Positions 8,407 to 17,020 of a DNA stretch of 64,000 bases are shown here, in pieces (position 1 is the first letter of the stretch; every line of letters begins with the position of its first letter). The notes beneath the pieces are model-generated. The model saw only the letters and a list, made by a program, of their open reading frames with translations, had not been told where the DNA came from and made no database searches. The position numbers were made by a program, and so were the translations under genes. The stretch is taken from NCBI GenBank assembly GCA_019058315.1, contig JAHPZH010000002.1, positions 372,001-436,000 of the forward strand, read 5' to 3'. Source of the stretch: Candidatus Helarchaeota archaeon. GTDB taxonomy: Archaea; Asgardarchaeota; Lokiarchaeia; Helarchaeales; RDOG01.

Positions 8407-9801
8407 ATGATTAAAGATAAAGTTGACGTTTATAATGATGAGGGTGAATGCATAGGAGAAGATTTACCCATAAAAGCATTCTCTCCCTTATATAATCCGT
8501 ATATGGTAAAAGTTTATAATATGATCAAGAGAACCGCATTTATTTCACTAGAAAAATTAGAACAAAATATACGTAAAGGTCGTTTTGGTGAAATGACAAC
8601 CTTACGTCAGGACGAAATACAGATGCCTCAATTTGAACGGAAATGGAAGCTTGTTGATATGGGGCCTGAAATTGCGGAAAAAATGAATAAAATCATTTCT
8701 ATGGACGAAGGATTTAATGGTAAGGATGATGGTTCGAATGTAGATCTGATAGCGGGTGGTAAAATGCTAAGAGTATCCTTACCACAAAGAAGAATAGATA
8801 TTGCAGCTTCCATTGCCCCACTTTATACAATAACTGGGACTGCACTCGCTCAATCTCTTATTGATCTTCTTGATTTAAACCCAATGAATGATATTGATGG
8901 TTGTAATATAGTAAAAACGGCAATTTTTGGTCGTTTTCCACAAACCAGAGAATTTGGATCTTCATGTCCTATTTTTGCTTTTTGTAAACCTCCTCAATTG
9001 GAAGAAGGCATAGGAACTCTGTTCCGTGGTCTCATGATAAACCATATAGTTGCTTTGTCCAATTTTCGGACTTTCGATGCAGTAGCATTAGCAACTTTAT
9101 TAGAACAAGCAGGACAAACAGAGATGGGAAATGCTATAGGGTGGTATGAGCGCTATAATTTATTGACAACCGCATATCAAGGATTTAATGGAAATAACTT
9201 AGTGTTAGATTTAATTAAAGAATACGGTACTGATGGGACAGTTAGTGATGTTGTACATGGTCTAATTGAAAGATCTTTAAATGATGGGGTTATATATCCT
9301 AAAGGAGATAAATTCCCACACACTCAACCTTCTGGATATAAAATTTATTCAACTAAAGATTATCCGCTTTGGAATGCATATTCATGTGCTGGGTTGTTAG
9401 CTGCTGTTTGTGTAAATGTAGGTGCATCTCGTGCTGCACAAGGTTGTGGCGCAGTAATGTCTAGTTTTAGTGATATTCTTTCATTTGAAACTGGGGGTCT
9501 TCCAGATCCAGATGCTGGAAGGATTTTTGGGACTGCACTCGGTTTTACATTTTATACACATTCAATTTATGGTGGGGCTGGACCTGGGGCTTTTACGATG
9601 GACCATGTTATAACTCGCCATACTAGTGGCTTTTTTACACCATGTGTTGCTGCAGCGATGTGTCTAGATGCAGGAACCCAAATCTTTACTCCAAAATTGA
9701 CTTCTGGAAATTATTTTACGCTTCGAAAAGAAATACCACTGCTCACTGATGTTGTTGTTAAGACCACTGAGGCTGCAAAGGAGATAAAAAATAAATTTTA
9801 A
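8407..9801 (+). CDS. mcrB: Methyl/alkyl-coenzyme M reductase beta subunit
   Basis: The 464-residue product matches McrB from its N-terminus (DKVDVYNDEGECIGEDLPI) to its C-terminal AAKEIKNKF. The active-site segment THSIYGGAGPG, with the Tyr equivalent to beta-Tyr367 at residue 388, is kept, followed by HVITRHTSGF and PCVAAAMCLDAGTQIF. The frame is open upstream to 8374, but the ATG at 8407 follows AGGAGAG (8393-8399) and gives the usual McrB N-terminus, so it was chosen. Beta packs against alpha and gamma in an alpha2-beta2-gamma2 enzyme with two F430 sites. The gene follows the SCP2-like gene by 11 bases and precedes mcrG by 10. In this window mcrB follows mcrA, the reverse of the methanogen order mcrBDCGA. 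Confidence 0.95.
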   Translation: MIKDKVDVYNDEGECIGEDLPIKAFSPLYNPYMVKVYNMIKRTAFISLEKLEQNIRKGRFGEMTTLRQDEIQMPQFERKWKLVDMGPEIAEKMNKIISMDEGFNGKDDGSNVDLIAGGKMLRVSLPQRRIDIAASIAPLYTITGTALAQSLIDLLDLNPMNDIDGCNIVKTAIFGRFPQTREFGSSCPIFAFCKPPQLEEGIGTLFRGLMINHIVALSNFRTFDAVALATLLEQAGQTEMGNAIGWYERYNLLTTAYQGFNGNNLVLDLIKEYGTDGTVSDVVHGLIERSLNDGVIYPKGDKFPHTQPSGYKIYSTKDYPLWNAYSCAGLLAAVCVNVGASRAAQGCGAVMSSFSDILSFETGGLPDPDAGRIFGTALGFTFYTHSIYGGAGPGAFTMDHVITRHTSGFFTPCVAAAMCLDAGTQIFTPKLTSGNYFTLRKEIPLLTDVVVKTTEAAKEIKNKF

Positions 9802-9811
9802 GGTGAAAATT

Positions 9812-10687
9812 ATGGAAGAAGATGTTTTTGCAGTTGCAGATATTGAAAAATTCAAGAGAAAGAAAAAGAAAGTAGAAAGAAAAGAAGTAGAGAAAAAAGT
9901 TGAAGTTATAGAGGGTAAATATGAACCTCAATTTTACCCAGGACAAGGTCCGGTATCGGAAAGAAGGCGAAAATTATTAAATAAAAATAAAAAGTTATTG
10001 AAATTACGAAGTATTCCAGATGATGATGTGGTTAAATTACTCGGACATCGTCTACCGGGCAGTTTATATCGTAGTATTCATCCCCCTCTAGACGAATTAA
10101 TCCAAGAATATGATCCTATTAAAATGCTTGTAAAACCTACCCCAGGAGCACGTGCAGGTGATCGTGTCCGCTTTGTCCAATTCACTGATAGTTTTTGGAG
10201 ACCTCCTTTTGCCCCTTGGTTAAGAGCAAGGTATTATTTCAATCGTCTACGAGGTGTGGATACCGTTATTTACTCGGGACGTGAAATTTTAGAAATGAGG
10301 GAACGTGATCTAGAGGCAGCCACAAAAATACTAATTGAAACAGAACTTTTCGATCCAGCTAGAACAGCTCTTAGAGGAATTACTGTTCATGGTAGTTCAT
10401 TGAGATTAGATACTGATGGATTAATGTTTGACGCTCGACGTCGATATGTATTGGATAAAGACGTTAATGAAGTTGTTTATATTAAAGATATGCATGCAAA
10501 GATGTTAGATAAACCTATCCCGGTAGGAAGACCTTTCAACGAAGATGAATTAGTTGAGTTTGACGTGACTTATAGATGGGATGCTTCGATGTATAAATCA
10601 CGTACTGAAATTTTAACAGTAATTAATAGAATTGCAAAAGGTAGATTATTAGCAGGTTTTAGACCAGAATTAGTAAATGATTTTTAA
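9812..10687 (+). CDS. mcrG: Methyl/alkyl-coenzyme M reductase gamma subunit
   Basis: The 291-residue product carries the McrG blocks YPGQGPVSERRRK, VVKLLGHRLPG, HPPLDEL, GDRVRFVQFTDS, SGREILEMRERDLE, ELFDPARTALRG, VHGSSLRLDTDGLMFDARRR and the C-terminal GRLLAGF. The ATG at 9812 follows AAGGTGA (9800-9806); the GTG at 9803 in the same frame is inside that ribosome binding site. An extra N-terminal segment of about 40 residues, rich in Lys and Glu, precedes the usual YPG start and is unlike methanogen McrG. The subunit completes the F430 and CoM/CoB pocket. It is followed 19 bases later by a two-cluster iron-sulfur gene, probably in the same transcript. Confidence 0.94.
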   Translation: MEEDVFAVADIEKFKRKKKKVERKEVEKKVEVIEGKYEPQFYPGQGPVSERRRKLLNKNKKLLKLRSIPDDDVVKLLGHRLPGSLYRSIHPPLDELIQEYDPIKMLVKPTPGARAGDRVRFVQFTDSFWRPPFAPWLRARYYFNRLRGVDTVIYSGREILEMRERDLEAATKILIETELFDPARTALRGITVHGSSLRLDTDGLMFDARRRYVLDKDVNEVVYIKDMHAKMLDKPIPVGRPFNEDELVEFDVTYRWDASMYKSRTEILTVINRIAKGRLLAGFRPELVNDF

Positions 10688-10706
10688 TAAAAAGGATTGA
10701 AAATTT

Positions 10707-11570
10707 ATGACAGAAGAAATTGATGTTGAATTAACAGAAAAAATAAAAGAATTATGCCTGAAAGCAGGTGCAGACAAAGTAGGAATTGCAGATGCTGATA
10801 AAGCGGTAGGATCATCACAAGGTCATGCAAATCCAAGGGATATTCTCCCTAATGCGCGGTCAATAATTGTTTTAGCTTCAAAAATCCCCGATAGTGCCAT
10901 CGAATGTAAACATTCTGATGAATTAATCCACGCAAACTTTGTTGCCGTGCAACAAGCAATGAATATGGAACTTGTAAGAATAGGTTATAAACTCTCTCGA
11001 TTTTTAGAAAAATTAGGATATGATTCTATTCCAATTGCACCAGATATTCCTCGAGAAGAAAGTAGGAATATTTGGGTAGGAACTATATCTCATAAATATG
11101 TGGCACAACTCGCTGGTTTAGGTGAAATTGGTCTTGCGAACCTATTTCTTACACCTGAATGGGGTCCAAGAGTCAATTTATGTTGTATACTTACTGATGC
11201 ACCCCTACAACCAGATGGACCTAAATTAGTTGATAAAGTTTGTACAAAATGTAATAAATGTATAGAAGCATGTCCAACTAGAGCCTTAACTTCGAATAAT
11301 TATCCACCATTTAACTTCAATTTAAATCGGTGTCTATGGGCTACTCTTGGATTTTATCGGTTAACAAAAGTTGAGGAACCACCCGAAGACTGGATAGATG
11401 CAAAACCAAGCGCAAATATTGTTCTTCCCAAATATGAGGAAAAATACCCACAAATTCGCACTTTTGAAAATTGGGCTTCTAGATTGGGCGACTTTCCCCA
11501 ATGTATTGCATGTATGGCTGCATGTCCAATAGGAAAGGAGACTCATCAAAAAAGAATTGAGGGCGAATAA
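10707..11570 (+). CDS. QueG-like protein with two [4Fe-4S] clusters
   Basis: The product has 287 residues and resembles epoxyqueuosine-reductase / reductive-dehalogenase-type proteins. The N-terminal part contains a VGIADAD motif and an ILPNARSIIVLASKIP block typical of that family, followed by the LAGLGEIGLANL stretch. The Cys motifs are CTKCNKCIEACP (residues about 179-190), an isolated Cys in NRCLW, and CIACMAACP near the end, enough for two [4Fe-4S] clusters. Family members often bind a corrinoid or flavin at the N-terminal domain; this cannot be decided here. It follows mcrG by 19 bases on the same strand, so an electron-transfer or activation role for the alkyl-CoM reductase is a reasonable inference. 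Queuosine/archaeosine chemistry is the alternative. Confidence 0.78.
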   Translation: MTEEIDVELTEKIKELCLKAGADKVGIADADKAVGSSQGHANPRDILPNARSIIVLASKIPDSAIECKHSDELIHANFVAVQQAMNMELVRIGYKLSRFLEKLGYDSIPIAPDIPREESRNIWVGTISHKYVAQLAGLGEIGLANLFLTPEWGPRVNLCCILTDAPLQPDGPKLVDKVCTKCNKCIEACPTRALTSNNYPPFNFNLNRCLWATLGFYRLTKVEEPPEDWIDAKPSANIVLPKYEEKYPQIRTFENWASRLGDFPQCIACMAACPIGKETHQKRIEGE

Positions 11571-11604
11571 TCTCTTTTATTTTTGTTAAAAAAATAAAAA
11601 AAAA

Positions 11605-11826
11605 TTAAGATTCATGATCTCTTGGCATATAGTATATTACCGCCATTAAAATAAGGATTATCGTGAAAAAAACCAAAACAAACATCACATTAAGTGCATT
11701 TGGTGGAACTAAGTATGATGGGGTCATGCTTAATTGACAGAAATTATAAAAAACTAGTCCTATCATTCCTCCTATCAAAGTCATAAAGACAAAAACCGAT
11801 TTTTGATGATTTTTCAAGGACATCAT
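11605..11826 (-). CDS. Small two-helix membrane protein
   Basis: The 73-residue product has two strongly hydrophobic segments, about residues 10-31 and 44-65, separated by a short polar loop, and a charged C-terminus (MPRDHES). There is no recognisable family. It lies convergent to the alkane block and downstream of the GH31 gene on the same strand. The composition makes it a believable membrane protein, but its role is unknown. Confidence 0.5.
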   Translation of the reverse strand: MMSLKNHQKSVFVFMTLIGGMIGLVFYNFCQLSMTPSYLVPPNALNVMFVLVFFTIILILMAVIYYMPRDHES

Positions 11827-11952
11827 TTTTTTACACTAGATTATAATCGACTCTAATGTATAAAATCTAATGATTGCGGCAAAGGGGTTAAAAAATCTTA
11901 CTAATATGGCAAAAACCTTAGTAGCAAGCATAAAAAAATTTTAAAAATAAAT

Positions 11953-14391
11953 CTATAAGGCTAGTTCAATTTTGGTTGCTTTCTTTTCATCTGGAAATTT
12001 GATTGTTAAAATCTTATTATTTTTATCAAAATTTAACTTATCACTTTCTAAAGTTAATTCTATCCCATTTAAAACAATTTTTTTTGGTATTTCATCCAAA
12101 CAATTAAATCGAATCTCATAATCTCGCTTTTCGGGGTGAAAAGAACCCTTTGGTAGCCCAATTTTAAAAATTATATTACTATCTTCAAGAATACATTCAT
12201 ATTTTGTCTCACAATATTCCCCTTTTTGATAATTCAAAGTATCTCCATCATCTTCATAAAGAGTATATTCCGAAAATCCACTTGGATAAACATCTAAAAT
12301 TAGTGGATTGATAGGTTTTTCACCAATATACTGCATATCTGGCTGCAAGGGGATAATTGAGTCGCCTTTGACAAAAATTGGGATATTTTCAATTGTAATG
12401 TCTATCTCTATCTCTTTGGGACCTTGATATTCTTTCTTATTCCAATAATCTATCCACTTACCAGCTGGTAAATATACTTTCTGCTTTTTGATACGCTTTT
12501 TAGTAATTGGAACAACTAACAACTGACTTCCAAAAAGGAATTCATCATCTAAGGTCACACAACGCTTATCATCTTGATATTCTAATATAAGAGGTCTCAT
12601 AATCGGAAGTCCTTGTGTATGGGCTTCATGAAAAAGTGTATATATATAAGGCATCAATCTATATCGAAGTTTAATGTAATTTCGGCTAATTTCTTCTACT
12701 TTTTTACCAAATTGCCAAGGTTCTTGAGGTCTTGTTCCTGTCATAGTGTGAGTTCTACTAAAAGTATAGAAAACCCCCAGTTGAATCCACCTAGCGTATA
12801 AAGTTGGGTCAAGTTTGAAAAATATTTTTCTGGGATGCATAAGACTAGCTGCAAAACCGCCTATATCCGCTCCACAAAAATGTATTCCACTCAATCCCAT
12901 GTTTAAGAGCATTGAAACACTTAATTTTAAATGTAACCACGAACTTGTATTATCTCCGGACCAAATCGCCGTATATCGTTGAATTCCGGCATAACCAGCT
13001 CGTGTAATTATAAATGGTCTCTTATTAGGCTGTAATTTTAAAAGCCCATCTTGAGTAGCTTGACACATAAATAAAGCATAAACATTATGTATTTTTGCAT
13101 GCCTCGAATTTAATGCATTATCATAATGTAAAACATCTGCTGTTGAAACTTTTCGAAATAATGTATTAATAACATTCCCCGATTCAATAGATGGTTCGTT
13201 CATATCATTCCAAATACCAGCAATCCCCTCATCTAAATATGCTTTTAAATTATTTCCCCACCATTCCCTTACAGTTTCCCTCGTAAAATCAGGAAAAACA
13301 CATTTTCCCGGCCAAACCCAACCATAGAAAGGTTTACCATTTTTTCGTTTACAATATAATTCTTGTTCCATTATTTTATTATAGAATTTGTAATTCTTAT
13401 CAACCTTAATACCCGGATCTACGATTAAATAGATTTTAAAACCTTTATCACGCATATCTGCCATTAATTTCTTCGGATCTGGAAATCTTTTTTTATTCCA
13501 TGTAAAAACACGAAATCCATCCATATAATCTATGTCTAAAACTATCATATCACATGGGATTTTACGCTTTCGTAGCTCATTTGCCACATCCCGAACTTCT
13601 TTTTCTGTTTTATAACTCCATTTACATTGCTGATACCCTAAAGCCCACTTCGGTGGAAAATAGGGTCTTCCTGTTAAAGCTGTGTATAGATTAATAACTT
13701 CTTTAATTGCAGGTCCATAAATGAAATAGTAATTTAATTCTCCCTCTACAGCTCCAAAATAATATATATCTTTGAGTTTTTTACCCATATTAAAGAAAGA
13801 CTTGAAAGAGTTATCAAAAAATATTCCGTATGCCCGACCCTCATTTAAACCGATAAAAAAAGGTATTGATACATATAAAGGATCAGTTTTGTGGTTATAC
13901 ATCATAGCATCTACATTCCAGTTCACGAAATCATTTTTTCTCTTATCCAATTTTCTTGATTTCTCCCCAAAACCGTAATAATGCTCATTTGGAAGCATTT
14001 GCTTAAAACAAATTACCTCTTTATCATGCCATGCATGTCCTCCAAATCCCGCATCTTGATTTATGATATTTCCTTCACTATCATGTATCGTCAAATGAAA
14101 AAGCTTCTTTCTAATACGAAGCTGTAGTTGCGATGTTATAATAATAATCTGATCTTCTTCTTCAGAAATTGTAAGCTGAACTTCAGGCCAGTTATTTTTG
14201 ATAACTGCATAGGAGTAATCTTTTCCAAATTCTTTATTTGTTATGCGAACTCGAATCATTTGTTCATTTAGAAAAGATATCTGGATCTTTGCATTATCAC
14301 ATATAATTTTAATGAGATTTCCGTCCCTCTCAAAACTTTGGATGGCTCTTATAAATTGATATTTGCTTAATTTTCGCAATTTATACTTCAT
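11953..14391 (-). CDS. GH31 alpha-glucosidase-type glycoside hydrolase
   Basis: The 812-residue product hydrolyses alpha-glycosidic bonds. The N-terminal beta-sandwich (about 1-245) includes the YYGFGEKSRKLDKR segment. The (beta/alpha)8 barrel starts near PPKWALGYQQCKWSY and contains DMIVLDIDYMDG. The catalytic nucleophile is D396 in GIWNDMNEP and the acid/base is D480 in AIWSGDNTSSW, both as in GH31. C-terminal beta domains follow (LPAGKWIDYWNKK near 640). No signal peptide is visible, so it is probably cytoplasmic and acts on storage glycans or oligosaccharides. Alpha-glucosidase and alpha-xylosidase cannot be separated by eye. Length is normal for the family. It stands alone, with no transporter nearby. 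Confidence 0.93.
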   Translation of the reverse strand: MKYKLRKLSKYQFIRAIQSFERDGNLIKIICDNAKIQISFLNEQMIRVRITNKEFGKDYSYAVIKNNWPEVQLTISEEEDQIIIITSQLQLRIRKKLFHLTIHDSEGNIINQDAGFGGHAWHDKEVICFKQMLPNEHYYGFGEKSRKLDKRKNDFVNWNVDAMMYNHKTDPLYVSIPFFIGLNEGRAYGIFFDNSFKSFFNMGKKLKDIYYFGAVEGELNYYFIYGPAIKEVINLYTALTGRPYFPPKWALGYQQCKWSYKTEKEVRDVANELRKRKIPCDMIVLDIDYMDGFRVFTWNKKRFPDPKKLMADMRDKGFKIYLIVDPGIKVDKNYKFYNKIMEQELYCKRKNGKPFYGWVWPGKCVFPDFTRETVREWWGNNLKAYLDEGIAGIWNDMNEPSIESGNVINTLFRKVSTADVLHYDNALNSRHAKIHNVYALFMCQATQDGLLKLQPNKRPFIITRAGYAGIQRYTAIWSGDNTSSWLHLKLSVSMLLNMGLSGIHFCGADIGGFAASLMHPRKIFFKLDPTLYARWIQLGVFYTFSRTHTMTGTRPQEPWQFGKKVEEISRNYIKLRYRLMPYIYTLFHEAHTQGLPIMRPLILEYQDDKRCVTLDDEFLFGSQLLVVPITKKRIKKQKVYLPAGKWIDYWNKKEYQGPKEIEIDITIENIPIFVKGDSIIPLQPDMQYIGEKPINPLILDVYPSGFSEYTLYEDDGDTLNYQKGEYCETKYECILEDSNIIFKIGLPKGSFHPEKRDYEIRFNCLDEIPKKIVLNGIELTLESDKLNFDKNNKILTIKFPDEKKATKIELAL

Positions 14392-14528
14392 TATTAAAAC
14401 CCGAAGTAATTTGTTATTCTATCTTTAATCATAAATTGATTTTTTTATGTTCCTTATTCTTTATGTCTTTTACATTCATAAAAAAATCCTAATATATGGA
14501 ATTTAAAATAAAATCATATTAAGAATTG

Positions 14529-15110
14529 ATGGTGGCAAAAATTATATTCAACACTTTTGATGTTGTCCAACAAATTAAAGACCTTAAAGAGTCCTTGAAA
14601 ACAATTAAAGCTAAGGAAAATCCCATTAAATACGGTGATGTATTAAGAGAATTAGGATTTAAATATATTTCACTCTCAAAATCTCAAAATACTAAAAAAA
14701 ATTTAAAAAATGCAATAAATACTTTTAGAAAAGGGACTAATCTTAAAGGAGTTTCCACTGAAATTTTTCATGCACATATTGGTTTTGCACTTGCTGCTCT
14801 TTCCAAACACGAAAATAGAAAGAAAAATCTAATAAAAGCTATAAAATCGTTTAAAGTCGCGTTAAACTTAATAAATTCGGATAATAATCCAAGTTTTTAT
14901 GCAAAACTTCAATTAAATCTTGGTCAAGCACATTATTTTTTAAGCGATATTCAAGATATTGAACCAAATCTTAAAATTGCTCTGAATGCTTATCAGGAAG
15001 CTATTATGTATTATGATAATTTGGAAGAGTATACAGAGATTGTTAAGGGGATGCATCAAATTATTGATGATATTGAAGAAAAGCTTAATAATTTGAATAA
15101 TAAAAAATAA
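14529..15110 (+). CDS. TPR-like helical repeat protein
   Basis: The product has about 193 residues and is all-helical, with three or four degenerate 34-40-residue repeats. Each repeat pairs an aromatic/small-residue helix (for example GFALAALSKHENRKKNLIKA) with an AINTFRKGTNL-type helix. Helices end in N-rich turns, as in TPR or 14-3-3-like arrays. A TTG at 14526 and an ATG at 14529 are adjacent; the ATG was chosen. The gene is divergent from GH31 and has no close partner. It is likely a protein-protein interaction scaffold; the partner is unknown. Confidence 0.6.
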   Translation: MVAKIIFNTFDVVQQIKDLKESLKTIKAKENPIKYGDVLRELGFKYISLSKSQNTKKNLKNAINTFRKGTNLKGVSTEIFHAHIGFALAALSKHENRKKNLIKAIKSFKVALNLINSDNNPSFYAKLQLNLGQAHYFLSDIQDIEPNLKIALNAYQEAIMYYDNLEEYTEIVKGMHQIIDDIEEKLNNLNNKK

Positions 15111-15196
15111 TAAAATAGTCGTTTTTAGATTTTACCTCCTTTTTTCACTAGTACTATGAAAATGAAAAAAAAAGAAAAATGGTAAATTAGTCTAGA

Positions 15197-16780
15197 TCAT
15201 TCACTCTTTTTTACTATCAATATGAATATAATTGTTGCAACAGCGGCACCGATTCCAATTATCACAAAAATTATAATTGTATCGGGTTCTTGTGCTCCCA
15301 TAATCAGAATTAGAAGTTCCAGCCGATTAGAAGGAGATACTGTACGGGGTTGAAAATATTTATAAAATATATCATTACCTACTCCGGAACCCCCATAATC
15401 AGAATATTCATCCCATGCCACGTGTACTTTCCCAGATCCATCCACCGCAATTGATGGACTATAAGAATGGTTTGTGCTCTCCGTGGAGATTACATCTGTC
15501 GCGTTAACATAGCCATTCCAATTCCCTGAGATGGGGTCCCAGAATTTGTAAAATATATCAAAATACGGCCCCGCACCATCATAGGGTGACCAATCATACC
15601 ATGCCACGTGTACACTCCCGGATCCGTCCACTGCGATTGATGGCTCATAAGAAAGCGATGTACTCTCTGTGGAGACCACGTCGGTTGCATTGATAGTACC
15701 GTTCCATATGCCTGTCGAGGCGTTCCAGAACTTGTAAAATATATCATTCTCTCCTGCACCTGCGCCTCCATAGTCCGTAAAATCATTCCAAACCACATGT
15801 ATATTCCCTAAAAGGTCTACCGCGATCGAAGGTTGGCTAGAATCTAGTGTGCTCTCAGTGGAAACCACACTAGTTGTGCTCCAGGTGCTTGATGTAGCAT
15901 TCCAGAACTTATAAAATATATCATAATCCGTTCCTACTCCGGTATAATTCGTTTGATCATGCCATACCACGTGAACATTCCCAGAACCGTCCACTGCAAG
16001 TGATGGAAGTATAGAATTATTCAAACTCTCTGTGGAAACTACATCAGTCGCAGTAATAGTACCGTTCCATAAGTTTGTTGTGGCGTTCCAGAACTTGTAG
16101 AATATATCATAATCTGTTCCTGAGCCCCCGTAATTCGCATCATCATACCATACTACGTGCACATTCCCAAAACCATCTGCTACGATTTTTGGTCCGTAAG
16201 CACTACCTGTACTTTCCGTGGAGACCACAGTTGTCGTTTTCCAAGTGCTCGTAGTGGCGTTCCATACCTTGTAAAATATATCAAAATCCGTTCCCGCACT
16301 AGTATAATTCGTATTATCAAACCATACTACATGTACATTCCCGGAACTGTCCACAGCAATCGATGGACTATCAGAAGGTCCCGTGCTCTCTGTGGAGACT
16401 ATATCAGTCGCATTAACTCTACCGCTCCATATACCTGAATTGGCATTCCAAAACTTGTAAAATATATCCAAATCCGTTCCCGCACCCCCAATATTTGTAT
16501 AATCCTCCCATACTACATGTACGTTCCCGGCACCGTCCACTGCGATCGACACATCTTTACCACCAACCGCATGCAAGCTCTCCGTGGAGATCACTTCTGT
16601 TGTGGTCCATCCTGATGTAGACATTTTTAATTTAGGCTCATCTTTTAGTGCATTGTTAGATATTGTTACGTAGCTCCAAGATGATGACTGGTTTGTTGTA
16701 TTTGTGTAAATGATAGGAACAATTGCTAGAATAACTAGCATTTGGGCAAGCGTCAAAATACTAATTTTATTTTTGTTCAT
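15197..16780 (-). CDS. Membrane-anchored surface protein with propeller-type repeats
   Basis: The 527-residue product has an N-terminal signal/anchor helix (residues about 8-25), a Thr/Ser-rich start, about seven repeats of 58-62 residues, and a C-terminal membrane helix (about 500-522) ending KKSE. Each repeat contains SIAVDGSGNVHVVWxD, DIFYKFWNA and VVSTES blocks, as in beta-propeller surface proteins. It is expected to face outside the cell, anchored at the C-terminus, perhaps in the S-layer or in adhesion. The repeats are related in plan to those of the surface protein at 36697-38574, so these are two members of one family. The gene is richer in G and C than its neighbours. Ligand and enzymatic activity are unknown. 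Confidence 0.8.
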   Translation of the reverse strand: MNKNKISILTLAQMLVILAIVPIIYTNTTNQSSSWSYVTISNNALKDEPKLKMSTSGWTTTEVISTESLHAVGGKDVSIAVDGAGNVHVVWEDYTNIGGAGTDLDIFYKFWNANSGIWSGRVNATDIVSTESTGPSDSPSIAVDSSGNVHVVWFDNTNYTSAGTDFDIFYKVWNATTSTWKTTTVVSTESTGSAYGPKIVADGFGNVHVVWYDDANYGGSGTDYDIFYKFWNATTNLWNGTITATDVVSTESLNNSILPSLAVDGSGNVHVVWHDQTNYTGVGTDYDIFYKFWNATSSTWSTTSVVSTESTLDSSQPSIAVDLLGNIHVVWNDFTDYGGAGAGENDIFYKFWNASTGIWNGTINATDVVSTESTSLSYEPSIAVDGSGSVHVAWYDWSPYDGAGPYFDIFYKFWDPISGNWNGYVNATDVISTESTNHSYSPSIAVDGSGKVHVAWDEYSDYGGSGVGNDIFYKYFQPRTVSPSNRLELLILIMGAQEPDTIIIFVIIGIGAAVATIIFILIVKKSE

Positions 16781-17020
16781 AATTTTTCCTCGAATTCTAT
16801 AAAGATTTAAATTAGGTTTTCCTTTAGACTATTAAGTCCAAAAATAATGATTTAGTTTATAGAAGAATATTTATTTTTAAGGCTTATCAAAATCATGAAA
16901 TTGTTGTGAGTTATATTCTTTTAGAAATTTTGAATTTCTGGACTATTTCGATAAGAACTAAAAATATTTAAATTATGAATACGATTTTATCTTTAAATTA
17001 ATAATCGGAGGAATCAACAA

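Noticed and set aside
16157..16438. Plus-strand ORF inside the first surface protein
   Set aside because: It lies opposite a well-supported minus-strand repeat protein and has no ribosome binding site or recognisable composition.
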